In this document: in pieces, positions 36,132 to 46,535 of the stretch
Layout: every line of letters begins with the position of its first letter
How positions within the stretch are numbered: the first letter of the stretch is position 1
Source: Bos javanicus
Lineage: Eukaryota; Chordata; Mammalia; Artiodactyla; Bovidae
Assembly (NCBI RefSeq): GCF_032452875.1
Contig: NC_083897.1
Span: 13,002,854 to 13,066,853, forward strand
Direction of reading: 5' to 3'
Length of the DNA: 64,000 nucleotides
Program-made: the position numbers and the translations under genes
Notes under the pieces: model-generated
Database searches by the model: none
What the model was told of the DNA's origin: nothing
What the model saw: the letters and a program-made list of their open reading frames with translations, nothing else

Positions 36132-37412
36132 CCTGTTAGTGATAGCCTTATAAATCTAATTTTAAATGGGTAATTTCAAGTTATGATTTGAAAGCAAAAT
36201 CTTATTATCTTCAGTGTTGAAAATCTAAGACCTTTAGGCTTGTCATTTTTATATAAGTTTAATTTTTAAGAAATTTTTAGTTCCCAGGTAGATTTGTTTG
36301 GTAGATCACACGCTAAAATACTAAAAGGGGACATGCTTGAGGTGACACAGCTGTTAACACTGCTCTCCCTTCAGACTGTCAGCCCACAGCAGACATCCCA
36401 CTGCTCTATCCCCAGGTCCCACCTGCCCCATCTATTCGAGGGGGCCTCACTGAGAGAACACCAGCTTTGATAGCAACCTGTCTCCTCTAACCCATTCACT
36501 ATATCCGCACTGGAATCCTATGTCCTTCCTTCCATTCTAGCCCAGCATCCCATTTAAAGTACACACAGGTGTAATGGGGGAAGGGGTATAATGGAATAAA
36601 TTTAAAATGCTGAAATGATAGAGATTTTCCAATATATCATTTTCTCAGTGTGTATGCGCTACCCCCTCTGTGCTGCTTATAACGCAAAGATGCTAGAAAT
36701 GTGATATAGAACCTTCACCTACCTGCAAATTTATTTTATTGACTGTTTCCAGGAAATGGGACACTCTCATGGCTTGGCTTTGTGACTTTTTTTTAATGGA
36801 TGGCTCAAAGCTTTCCTCTTCAGTAGGGAGGTGTTATTACCATTGTTTTTTACAAGTGCTCCAGGAATTTCTTCTCTGTGGAATTACTCTTAACATGAAC
36901 TCAGACCTAGATTTTTGTTTTATGGTTCAAAATTTCCAACATGTACTTAAAGCTGTAAAAAAAAAAAAATTCACATTTCAAACACATTTTCTTTACCACT
37001 CTCAAAGCTCTGGCAAAATAGAAGCAAAACAAATTGTGACATTAGGGACTAAGTACATTTAGCCAGGAAACAGGCCTTAAGTGACCTAAGGCCCTTCAAA
37101 TTATGATGAACCTGTGAGCTGCAAGTCACAACTCAGCCTACATATAATTGTCCTCCAGCTAACAGCCCAGCACTTACCCTCAAATGCCAAAGGATACATT
37201 GCAGTCTTCTCGTCAAGGGCAACTGTTTACATTTCCTTTCAGAATGTGTGCAGGCTGCCAAACCAACACTGAATTCCACAGCAAGGTATCCATGCCAACC
37301 AGGAGACTAGGTCCAGGCAAAGAAATTCCAGAAAAGAAACCACCTTAAACTCAGAGTTTAAGGTGTTAAGAGTTTAAGAGGTGCCAAGTACTATGAAATC
37401 CCCTAATTCAGA
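36132..37412. other. Single-copy DNA, no gene seen
   Basis: Includes a palindrome (37341-37365, listed separately). The 107-codon ORF at 36739-37062 ends in low-complexity sequence and has no domain features. Confidence 0.4.
37341..37365. repeat. 25-bp perfect palindrome
   Basis: 'caccttaaactc' (37341-37352) and 'gagtttaaggtg' (37354-37365) are exact reverse complements around a single A. A third half-copy 'gagtttaag' follows at about 37370. Confidence 0.95.
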
Positions 37413-37730
37413 CAGCTACAACAGAATACTATACTCCAGGTGGCTTAAACACAGAGGCTGGGAAGCTCAAGGCTCCAACAGATTTACTGTCTGATGAAGA
37501 CCCGCATTCTGATACATAGATGGCCATCTCCTTGCTGTGTCCTCACACAGCGGGAGGAGGCCAGGGAGCTCTCTGAAGTCTTTTATAAAGACACTAACCC
37601 CACTTACAGGGGGTCCACCCTCATTACTTAATTACCTTCAAAAGAGCCACATATATGTAAAATATATCCTTCTGGTTCAGTTTCAGTCTAAGGATTTGGA
37701 GGCAGACACAAATACTCAGTCTGTAACGCA
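37413..37730 (-). mobile_element. MLT1/MST-type LTR (antisense)
   Basis: Reversed MaLR LTR: 'acagaatactatactccagg', 'gaggctgggaagctcaaggc', 'ctgtgtcctcacacagcggg' and 'tccaccctcattacttaatt'. It has the same general layout as 743-1088 in opposite orientation. Confidence 0.8.
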
Positions 37731-38243
37731 CAGACATAGCTGTACGGTCTCCAGACCACCAGACAGAAACACGTCTAAATGCAAGCCTGCCTCATCTGTG
37801 AACCACAGCACCAAGAACTCAAGCCACAAGCCCATAAAATGGAGCAAACCTAACTCCTCTGCAAAACACAGACACAACTAAAGATCTCAGGGCCTATATG
37901 GGACTAGGTGTCCAAAGCCAGTGGCACTTTTAGCCTAGAAGGGAAAAGGGATTAATTCTTGGCATCTACAACTCGCTGAGGTGAAGACTACAGTGAGGTC
38001 TCAGAAATGCATGGGCAGATAACCTCAGGGCTCATTACACAAACTGGGAAACTAAGCTAATTAATACCTACCGAAGTCTTAACCTCGTTCACCTAGCTTA
38101 CCGTTGTAGTTTGCCATCATTTACCAGGAAGAGCTTCCATACCTACTTCCACCTTGTGCATCTCCCCTGAGCATCTCTTACAGTGAGAATGAACAAGGGT
38201 AATCCTTGATGAAGCATACTCACAGCCAAGTTCATGTACAAAT
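37731..38243. other. Single-copy DNA, no gene seen
   Basis: No repeat family or coding sequence was recognised. Confidence 0.4.
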
Positions 38244-38260
38244 AAAAATATGTGAACTCA

Positions 38261-38528
38261 GGGCTTCCCTGGTGGCTCAGCAGTAAAGAATCTACCTGCC
38301 AATGCAGGAGACACAGGTTCAATCCCTGCTCAGGGGAGATCCCACATGCCACGGAGCATCTAAGCCCATGCACCACAACTACTGAGCCTGTGCTCGGCAA
38401 TAAGAGAAACCATCACAATGAGTAGCCTGTGTACCACAACAAAGAATAGCCCCCCACTCTCCACAACTAGAGAAAAGCCCACGCAGCCATGAAGACCCAG
38501 CACAGCCAAAATAAACAAAATTATTTTT
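38261..38528 (+). mobile_element. CHR-type SINE, long form, with target-site duplication
   Basis: The head is 'gggcttccctggtggctcag'. The long tail of repeated 'ccacaac' blocks and 'agcccacgcagccatgaaga' marks the long CHR form. Direct repeats at 38244-38260 and 38529-38545 match at 15 of 17 bases. Confidence 0.92.
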
Positions 38529-38545
38529 AAAAATGTGTGGACTCA

Positions 38546-40121
38546 CAATCCACAGATGAGAGAATATGAGGAAGAAACTAGCTGCTCCATTAAAAGGCTC
38601 TGTCCCAAATCAGCAATTAGAAGAGAAAGTGTGGGCAGAATGATCCCTAATGTTTCACTAGACAAAGAATGACCCCCCCTTTCAAATTCAGGTTAACAGC
38701 CTCTATTTTAAATAGCCTTTTGGAAGTTCGCTAACTTATGACTTCTTATGCCCTGCTGAATGTCACAAGGTCTCACCATCTCCATCCAAAGACCACAAGA
38801 ACTTTCATCCTCTGCTACCACAAGACAATTCTTAGGAAAGACTCTTAGGCTGTGCTCATATATAAAACAAAGCCTGTGATTTGAATGTAAGGGTCAGGGA
38901 TCAGCTTCAGTCTCTGGCTAACGAGTACTTCTTCACTTCCTTCTTATAGTAACAACACACTTCTTATAAATGACCAAGACTTAATTAAAAACTCTGAGAC
39001 TGCACTCTTTTTCCCCACAACTTAAATCAAGAAAGCTACCTTTTATACACACCTGAGTTTGGGACTGAGCTCCATTGCTGTTGCAGGTGCATGCGAGCAG
39101 AGTTTCTGAAGGTGGGAGAGTGGGGCAATTCCTACTGGCAGCTTCTATGAGAACCAGGCTACCAAGTCTAAAGAAAGTAAGGTGAGAAGGGAGACTCAAG
39201 ACAGGAACTCAAGGGTCGCTTAAAACACAGAGGCACGCAAAACAAGGCATGACGCGGGCACTGAGAAGGAAGAACAGGGCCAAAAGGCTTAATCCCCTGA
39301 GCCAATGAATGCAATGCATTTTTAGGTGCTTCCTGTAAAATTTATACACAGGGATTCTTTGGGCACATTTTTAAAAATATTTAATTTAGTGGAGATGGAG
39401 CAAAGCTGATTTGTTATTAATAAAAAAGAGTCACTGATTACGCTGGGTGCCAAGGCTGTCATAGCAGCATGTTTTCTACTTCATTCTCACTCTCCATTTT
39501 TTCCTTTTTAAAATTTCTGAACCAAACAAATTCTTAAGAGTCATATGAAAGGGATTCAAGTTTGGTCAGCACATCTTCTGTTGCTATTACCTGCACTGAT
39601 TAGGGCTCAACATTTCTGCCAACTGACTGACTGTAAAGGAAGTTTGCGGTGGTGGTATTTGTTTGGGTTTTTTCATTTTCACGCAAGGATGTTGTCTACT
39701 TTGAAAGGAGCAGAACCAATTTGTATGTCCCTAGTTACGTGAAGCCAAGAATGAAAACCTTAAGAAATTAGCACATTTATCCCAGTCACATTTTAGGGCC
39801 CAGCTAGATTGGCACCATGGAAAGTCCACAACTGGCTGCCTCTTCATTGGCCACCTGGCCTCAGTGTGGGGGAGAATGCCCTGTGGTCTTGTGGGTACTG
39901 CTAACAGGCAGATACTCCATCTCCCAGATTGGCCTTTGGAAAAAAGAGAAGTGTTCTGGCCCATTTCTGCAGTGGGAAGCAGGTTCTCATGACTGCCCCT
40001 CTGACTGTAGATGCTGGAGTTGACAGTGGCATGACCATGCATCCAGTGCCTCTTTCAGTCTGCATTCTGGCCCTCTCTGTACTAACAGCTATGCTTGACC
40101 AATAGCTATGCTTTCACAATG
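38546..40121. other. Single-copy DNA with candidate conserved segment
   Basis: No repeat was recognised over about 1.5 kb. The part at 39310-39480 is AT-rich and motif-dense ('aatatttaatttagtggaga', 'gttattaataaaaaagagtc') and could be conserved. No ORF of coding character was seen. Confidence 0.35.
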
Positions 40122-40330
40122 GCTTTCCCAATGACTCAGCAGGTAAAGAATCTGCCTGCCAATGCTGGAGACACAGGAGATGTGGGTTTGATCTCTGGAT
40201 TGGGAAGATCCCCTGGAGAAGAGAATGGCTACCCATTCCAGTATATTCTTGCCTGGAAAATCCCATGGACAGAGGAGTCCAGTGGGCTACAGTTCATGGG
40301 GTTACAAAGAGTTGGACACAACTGAGCAAC
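40122..40330 (+). mobile_element. Bov-tA SINE
   Basis: Runs from 'ggctttcccaatgactcagc' to 'ggacacaactgagcaactaa'. 'tgctttca' on both sides is a possible target-site duplication. Confidence 0.94.
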
Positions 40331-40979
40331 TAAATTTGCTTTCATGCTTCACAAGGAGTGGAAATGAAGTCATTCAGGTTAGGGGAGTGAAGACAAGCTT
40401 GCCATGGACCTGTTATGAAAGAGAGAAAGATTCGCAAAGAGGAAGGAAGGTGGAGCAGAAAGGAAGACTTCTGTCCAGAGGTAAATTCATTCAGCCAAGA
40501 CCATTAATTCCAGGCCAAATTGTAAGTCCCTTCTATTCTCCTCGAAAGGGCACTTAGGTATTTAGGGTGCTCTTAGCAGGGAGGGGTAGGCAGCAGCTTC
40601 TGCTACTGCCCTCCTCCCCCACTCCCCTTCTGAGTGATGCCACTGTCTAAATCCACTACCAACTCACTCTCTGGGGTACAGGAAAAATCAGATCACTCTT
40701 TGGAAAAGTTAGATTTTGTACCAAGGCCAGGAGCTGGGGCACTAATCCTGAGTGACTAAATGAATTGTTAAAACAAATCGGGCATTGAGCTTATTATCTG
40801 CCTAGCCCAAGACAGAATATTTGGGGATAGGAAATATACATATGAAACATTAAATGAGGCAGCATGCTAGAGGCCATGAGGTTCAGACTTACTCTTAGTT
40901 ACTTTATGTCATATGTACACCCCCAAGTGAAATAAAGAAACAGTTCTAGAAAGGGAAAGGTAAGCGATTTGAACCCTTA
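40331..40979. other. Single-copy DNA, no gene seen
   Basis: No repeat family or exon was recognised. Confidence 0.4.
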
Positions 40980-41195
40980 GTTCAGTGGCCCACAAATGGG
41001 AATGATTTGTCTCCCTGGTGACATTTGGCAGTGTCTGGAGACATTTTTAGTTGTCGCAACTAGGGGATGCCACTGGGGCATCCAGTGATCAGAGGCCAGT
41101 GGGCAGCTGAATGGCAGAGTGCGTGCAGGACAGCCCCACAACAAAGAATCATTTGGCTCACAATGTCAGTAGTGCCTCACTTGAGAAACCCAGCC
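40980..41195. mobile_element. MER20-like hAT-Charlie DNA transposon
   Basis: 'gacatttggcagtgtctgga', 'gacatttttagttgtcgcaa', 'ggacagccccacaacaaaga' and the end 'cctcacttgagaaaccc' match the element I remember as MER20. It is nearly complete. Confidence 0.75.
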
Positions 41196-41400
41196 CTAGG
41201 GCCTTGGTTGTCCATTTCTAGTAGGTGTCAGAATCCCCTGAAGGACTTGTTAAAACACAGATTGTTGGGCCCCATCCCCAGAGTTTCCAATTCAGTAGCT
41301 CTAAAATGGAGTCTAGGAATCTGCTTTTCTAACTAGTTTCCAGGTGGTTCTGAGGCACCTGGTCTGGAGACCACACTTTCAAGAGCCCCTGACCTAGTTC
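41196..41400. mobile_element. MER5-type hAT-Charlie DNA transposon
   Basis: 'gttaaaacacagattgttgg', 'gccccatccccagagtttcc' and 'gaccacactttcaagagccc' are typical. It abuts the MER20-like element. Confidence 0.85.
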
Positions 41401-42150
41401 TCCACTCTAATTACCCTTTCAGCTATCCACCTGCTTGAGAATGTGGTGCGACTCCCCTTAGACCAGAGTCTTCAGATTGCTATTCATCCTCACAAAAGGA
41501 GGAAGCAAGAGGCTCCTGTTTAAGCAAAAAGACTTCCCAGAGACTTAATTAAAGTTTGGGAAAGTATCCTGGGAGGCAGGGGAGGGTGGGGGGGGGTCAA
41601 TACAATCGATCCAAATAAATTCTTTGCACATAGAAAATAAAACTCACACACACAAAAATAAATTTGATCAATAAATTAGTAAATTCAGAGTGAGGAGGGA
41701 GTAATTAACAGGCCCATTTAAAGCGCAGAATACATTAAATACAGAATGAGTGACTCCTCCGGGACCACTGAAGCAGGAAACACCGATGTGTTAGAAGATT
41801 AGAAACATATTTCAGCAAGGAGAAAAAAGGAGAGAAAAGGGAGAGTCCCAAATGATGAAGATGCCAAGGGGGTGTATGTGTCAGAGTCTTTGGAGCCTTG
41901 GATTTTGAAATTCTGCAAAAAGTTTAACAAAACTGCAGCTGTGCACATGTGCACTTCCTGGACACACTGAAGTTTTAAGAGCTGCTGCAAGAGCCCACGG
42001 GGCCACACCTGGCCCTGAGCAGGTACCCTGTCAAGTCCCTCTATTTAGGAGTAAATAAAAGCATTATCCCAAGTCAGCTGGAGCAGAGGCAGACCTCGGA
42101 GGTCCAGAACAATTCCAAAATGATCTTGGATGCCCGGGCAATTTATAACA
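41401..42150. other. Single-copy DNA, no gene seen
   Basis: Contains a G-run at about 41588-41597 and the AT-rich section 41600-41740 with 'gagtaattaacaggccc'. No coding evidence. Confidence 0.4.
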
Positions 42151-42570
42151 AGGGTCCCCAACCTCCAGGCTTACCTGGTGGCTCAGATGGTAAAGTTTCT
42201 GCCCACATTGCAGGAGACCCAAGTCTGATCCCTGGTTTGGGAAGATCCCCTGGAAAAGGGCATGGCAACCCACTCCAGTCCTCTTGCCTGGAGAATTCCA
42301 TGGACAGAGGAGCCTGGTAGGCTACAGTCCATGGGGTTGCAGAGAGTCGGACATGACTGAGTGACTAACGCTTTCACTTTCACCCAACCTCCAGGCAGTG
42401 CACCAGCACCCGTCAGATCAGCGGTGGCATTAGGTTAGCAATAAAGTGCACAATAACTGTAACACACTTGAATCACGCCCCCTTTCCTGGTCCATGGAAA
42501 AATTGCCTTCTGCGAAACTGGTCCTTGGTACCAAAAAGGCTGGGGCACTGATCTATAAGATCCCCTGCTA
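42151..42570. mobile_element. hAT-type DNA transposon split by a SINE
   Basis: The left end 'agggtccccaacctccagg' and the right part 'cctggtccatggaaaaattg', 'gaaactggtccttggtacca', 'aaggctggggcactgat' are the ends of a common mammalian hAT-class element. The internal 'cgtcagatcagcggtggcat' fits as well. I do not commit to a family name. Confidence 0.7.
42171..42382 (+). mobile_element. Bov-tA SINE with target-site duplication
   Basis: Inserted in the hAT element. 'cccaacctccaggc' is perfectly repeated at 42157-42170 and 42383-42396 (14 bp). Confidence 0.97.
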
Positions 42571-44460
42571 GAGAAACTGAGGCCAAAGCAGACACCATCG
42601 ACTGTTCAAGCCAAAGCACTTGGTTGTTGGAAGTCAAGTTCTGAGGCAGTTTACTATTGAGGGCAAATAGAAGGCCATCGTACTTCAGACACACACACAC
42701 TAAACACATTCTCCCCAAGAGCGTGTGGAGCATGAAGGAAAGCAAATGTGTGACAAATGGCAGAGCCAGAAAGGTATAAATTATTGCTCAAATGGGCCAG
42801 GATATACCCAACCTCTAAGTCAGATATATAGCAGGATCTTGATAAATGTCAGATCCCTTGCTTTCAGGGTGATTTCAGAGTCCAGTTTCCCACTTAAGCC
42901 CCAAGTGAGTCCCTTGAGGTTTCTGTCGGTGATGGAAATTTTAAACTGGACCAGCCATGAATATGAATCATTGGGATCATTCCTTTAGACCTGGTGCAGA
43001 ACCAGACCTTGGCTAAAAACTGCATCAGCAAGAAACAGACCTTTCTGGCTTCTCAGCCTCCTTACCATGCCTCTGGAGACCTCTAGCACACTTGAGTAAG
43101 AGCTTATCTTCCTTTAAGGGAGCTCAGACAGCCTAGTGCCACGAATTTCACTGCAGATTAGCAAAGGGCTGGGAAGAATTTTTTGCTTTCCACAGACCCC
43201 TAGTCCCCAAAGACCATTAAGAAGAATCTTTCCAAGCTTGGGGCGGGGGTACCCAGATTTCAGTTCTGAAGACTCAGTCCAGTGTTCTGAGTCTCCTTTT
43301 CCTCCCAGGAGTGTGGGGCCCAGGCCTCAGCTTTTAGCAGAGTGGGTGGGAGGTTGCTAGGCTCCGAGCTGCCGCCTCTGTTTTTTTAATTTCCCTCCAC
43401 TGCTTTCCATCATGCCTTCCTCATTAGCTGGATGAGAAGGTTTGTAGAGCCAAACCGGCAGCTGATTCCCTCAGGCTATGTTTTAGTTCTAGGGCTTCCT
43501 GGAGCTTTGGTCATAAAGGCACCTCCCAGGGTGAGCCGACTAGCCACACGATTGGCTGACACTTGGCTATGAAGGGCAGAGGCTGAAACCACTTTCCCAG
43601 AGCAGCCCTGGAGCATCCCAGGCGGTGCCGCCTTTCTTCCCGACCAGACACAGGCCCCGCTGCGGAGCTGGGGGACTCATTCTGAGTCTACTGTGCCCTT
43701 CCAACCTGCTGCTCCAGCCTTGGCTGTCACGGCGGGTGGCTTACATGGTCCTCCAAGTGCAAGGTCACCGAAAAGGTATGGAGCTGCAAATTCCCAGACT
43801 CAGGGAGGGAGGCAAAGGAGGTTTGCAGGCACGCCAACTACACTGGATTGCAACATCCTGGCAGAGAGGCAACCCACCTTTGAACACCTCTAACGGGAAG
43901 AAGCTCTGCACGCCATGACGTGGCAGGCCTTCTGCTGTTGAACAGCTCTCGTGGTTAAAAGGCCATCCTCTTACCCCATCCCCATCTGCCTCCCTAGATT
44001 TCCTATGGAGCTACACGGAATATGTCTGCTGCTCCTGCCATCTGACACTGTTTCCATTTGTGCACTGTCTTTGCAGCCACACTATCCAGATGGTTTGTGA
44101 GAGTGTGGACCACATCTCTGCTCCTTCTGCAGCCCCATGGTGTTGGTGGCAGGCTCTAAGGCTTCTGGGTAGTGTTCTCAGTTGCGCTCCAAGTTTCTGT
44201 ACCTGTGACTGTCCCCTCCCCAACCCCAACATGAATCATGTTCATTCCAATTCCACCCCTCTGCTCAGACCAGGGCCACTACTGAAGATAAAGTTCACAG
44301 ACATCCTTGAGAAACATCCACTGTAAAGAAAGTGATCTGCTTCAATGCCAAGCACATCTTTCCTCCAACACACACACACCTCCCAGCATCCATCATTGTA
44401 TCTAGGTTAATGTCAGCACAAACAAACTTTGAGGGCATCCATGAAGCGGGAAAGTTCAAA
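42571..44460. other. Repeat-poor block
   Basis: About 1.9 kb without recognised transposons. Locally GC-rich at 43180-43760, with a CCAAT-type motif ('cgattggctgac', about 43550-43561). There are no TATA box, CpG density or ORF patterns that would establish a promoter. The 97- and 66-codon ORFs near 43.6-43.9 kb overlap in different frames and are not convincing. Confidence 0.35.
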
Positions 44461-44644
44461 GTGTCAGTCGCTCAGTCGTGTCGGACTCTCTGCGACCCTC
44501 TGGACTGTAGACGCCAGGCTCCTCTGTCCATAGAATTCTCCAGGCAAGAACACAAGAGTGAGTTGTGTTCCCGACTCAGGGATTGAACCTGCGACTGCTG
44601 CAATGCAGGCGGATTCTTTACCATCTGAGCCACCAGGGAAGCCC
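44461..44644 (-). mobile_element. Bov-tA SINE (antisense), internally deleted
   Basis: Reversed tail 'cagtcgctcagtcgtgtcgg' and reversed head 'ctgagccaccagggaagccc'. The section that normally follows 'gagttg' is shortened near 44560. Confidence 0.94.
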
Positions 44645-45061
44645 CAGAAATACTGCAGTGGAAAAGGAAAGTCTCAAAATGCAATTTAGAACCTGAGGAG
44701 GATGAGTAAAATGGAAACCAAGAGCACTTCTCACTTCTTGCCTTGGGGCTGTCTCAGCACAACAGCAGGTACATCTCCCTCCTGCAACCATCTGTATCTG
44801 TGAGTTAGTCGCACATGCAGCAACAAGGACCCCACGTCCAAAGAGCCAATTGTAACCAGGGCACAGCACCACTGCCCTCCTGGGATGTCCTTTGGTATCT
44901 GCTCTCTAAAAATCCAACTCCTACCACTCATCAAACCTCTTATCCAATCAGACAGCTTCCAGAAGTGCCCACTTCTTTCCTGAACTCCAACTGCACCTGT
45001 CTATGCCAACACCTCGAATTTTAAAGGATATTTGACTTTTCTATTAGTCAAAAGTGTTTAT
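44645..45061. other. Single-copy DNA, no gene seen
   Basis: No repeat family or exon was recognised. Confidence 0.4.
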
Positions 45062-45180
45062 ATTTTGTCTACTTTAGACTACAGCCTCCTCAAAGGCAGG
45101 AACCATGATAGCGATACTTCTGCATATACCACAAGGCCTGGCACAAGGAGGGGCACACAGCTGAAGCTTAATTAAATGAG
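45062..45180 (+). mobile_element. L2 LINE 3' end
   Basis: 'cctcctcaaaggcaggaacc' and 'aaggcctggcacaaggaggg' ending 'ttaattaaatgag' match the 3' terminus of L2. Confidence 0.65.
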
Positions 45181-45188
45181 TGGTTTAG

Positions 45189-45340
45189 GGACTTCCCTGG
45201 AGGTCCAGTGGTTAAGACTCTGCACATCCAATGCAGGGGGCATGGGTTCGATTCCCGGTTGGGTAACTATGCTCCCACATGGTGTGCAGCCAAAACAATT
45301 TTTTTAAATGTTAAAAATCTAAAATTTAAGTTTAACAAAA
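45189..45340 (+). mobile_element. CHR-type SINE with target-site duplication
   Basis: The head 'ggacttccctggaggtccag' and B-box 'gggttcgattcccggttggg' are well preserved. Flanks 'aaatgagtggtttag' (45174-45188) and 'aaatgtggtttag' (45341-45353) mark the insertion. The tail is T/A-mixed rather than pure A. Confidence 0.93.
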
Positions 45341-45464
45341 AAATGTGGTTTAGAAATATCTGGAAAGGAAGGCTACCAGTGAGTGAGTCAGGGAGACAGG
45401 TAACCTAATATCCATGCACTATCACCATATCGAGCACCTCCAAAGTATAAGGCATCCATCCATT

Positions 45465-45686
45465 TTAGTGGGATAGAACCCCATTGGGAAAAGATGGGCA
45501 AGTCCTCTCCTTACAAACCCAGAACACACAAGTCTGTTTTTCACTATGCTGGTTTTCATACACACAAAATTCCAGCTGGTCACATCCTTTTGGCCCCATG
45601 TCAGTGCAGCCTTCATGAGGTGTGTCTCCAATAGTGAAGATGGGTTTGCCTGCACCAACCACAATCTCATACTTGGGACACAGTAT
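45465..45686 (-). CDS. Candidate terminal coding exon, cysteine-rich protein of unknown identity
   Basis: An open frame of 73 codons reads from 45686 down to a TAA at 45465-45467. It starts immediately after a good splice acceptor (minus strand 'tgtcatttttacag', AG at 45688-45687), with an in-frame TAG just upstream, so it would be an internal or last exon rather than a start. It has seven cysteines (in LCPKY, EGCTD, KGCDQ, EFCVY, QTCVF, WVCKE, RTCPS) and purine-first codons typical of coding DNA, suggesting a secreted or extracellular disulfide-bonded segment. A possible donor (GTAAGG, 45514-45509) would end the exon at 45515 instead. I do not recognise the family. It could also be an isolated exon relic or a chance ORF; no partner exons were found. 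Confidence 0.35.
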   Translation of the reverse strand: MLCPKYEIVVGAGKPIFTIGDTPHEGCTDMGPKGCDQLEFCVYENQHSEKQTCVFWVCKERTCPSFPNGVLSH

Positions 45687-45984
45687 CTGTAAAAATGACA
45701 GGTGAGGCTAGAGATGCAGCTTGGGAGAAATGCCCCAATTCAACAGCAAACTTTGTGAAGTTTTAGTGAGGAAAAAAGTCAGCCTAGTTGCTAAAGGTCC
45801 TTCTTAAAGTAAAAAAGCAAATGAGCCCCCAGTGTGTAAGGGAACTGGTATATGTGGTTGACAGGATGGTGTTATAATGCCTGAGGAGACTTCATCAAGC
45901 TCTAAATGTGTGTACAAAATGTGGCTCCTGAGGACATGGAAGGGGCGCAGCCACCCTTTGTATGCTACGAATATGCCTCGAGGC
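45687..45984. other. Single-copy DNA next to the exon candidate
   Basis: Supplies the pyrimidine tract and acceptor (on the minus strand) at 45687-45705. Nothing else was recognised. Confidence 0.4.
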
Positions 45985-46285
45985 CTCTTTACCCATCCTC
46001 TGCCTGGATTCCACTCCTCCTGACTAGCTTTTTCTTGATTCCCAGGCCTCAGCCTAAATTTCACCTGATTCCAAAGAGACCTATGTAGAGAAGCTCCTCC
46101 ACTGATATTCTTTACCTCTGGCTTCTTTCATTTGCAACTTAAAAAATATATTTACCTGCATTTTGTCTGTTTCCATATACTTGAACATAATAAGCTCCAG
46201 TGAAGATATGACTATGTCTGTTTCATTCACTGTGTCCCCACAGGACCATGCAAAATTAGTGCTCAAAAATTGAGATAAATGATTA
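45985..46285 (+). mobile_element. L2 LINE 3' end
   Basis: 'tcccaggcctcagcctaaat', 'tctgtttcattcactgtgtc' and 'gcaaaattagtgctcaaaaa' follow the order of the L2 3' region. Confidence 0.65.
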
Positions 46286-46289
46286 TGAG

Positions 46290-46535
46290 ACAGTGTAGCA
46301 AAGCCAAAAACCCAGGGAATTTTACATCAAGTGATCTGGGTTCCAGTGTTAGCTTAGCCATTTACTAGCTGCGTAACATCAGACAAACTGCCTAATCTTT
46401 GAGCCTCAGTTTCTTCATTTTTTATATGAAAAAATAACTTCACCTACCTCACAATACTCTTTGGAAGAAAAAACGAAAATGAATGTGAAAGTAATTGGTA
46501 CAAGGTTGAGTCCTGTACAAACATGAATTATTATG
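46290..46535 (+). mobile_element. MIR SINE
   Basis: 'gccatttactagctgcgtaa', 'tgagcctcagtttcttcatt' and 'acttcacctacctcacaata' are the MIR core in order. Confidence 0.85.

Noticed and set aside
36739..37062. 107-codon plus-strand ORF
   Set aside because: No motif, a run of lysines from poly-A, and no promoter or splice context.
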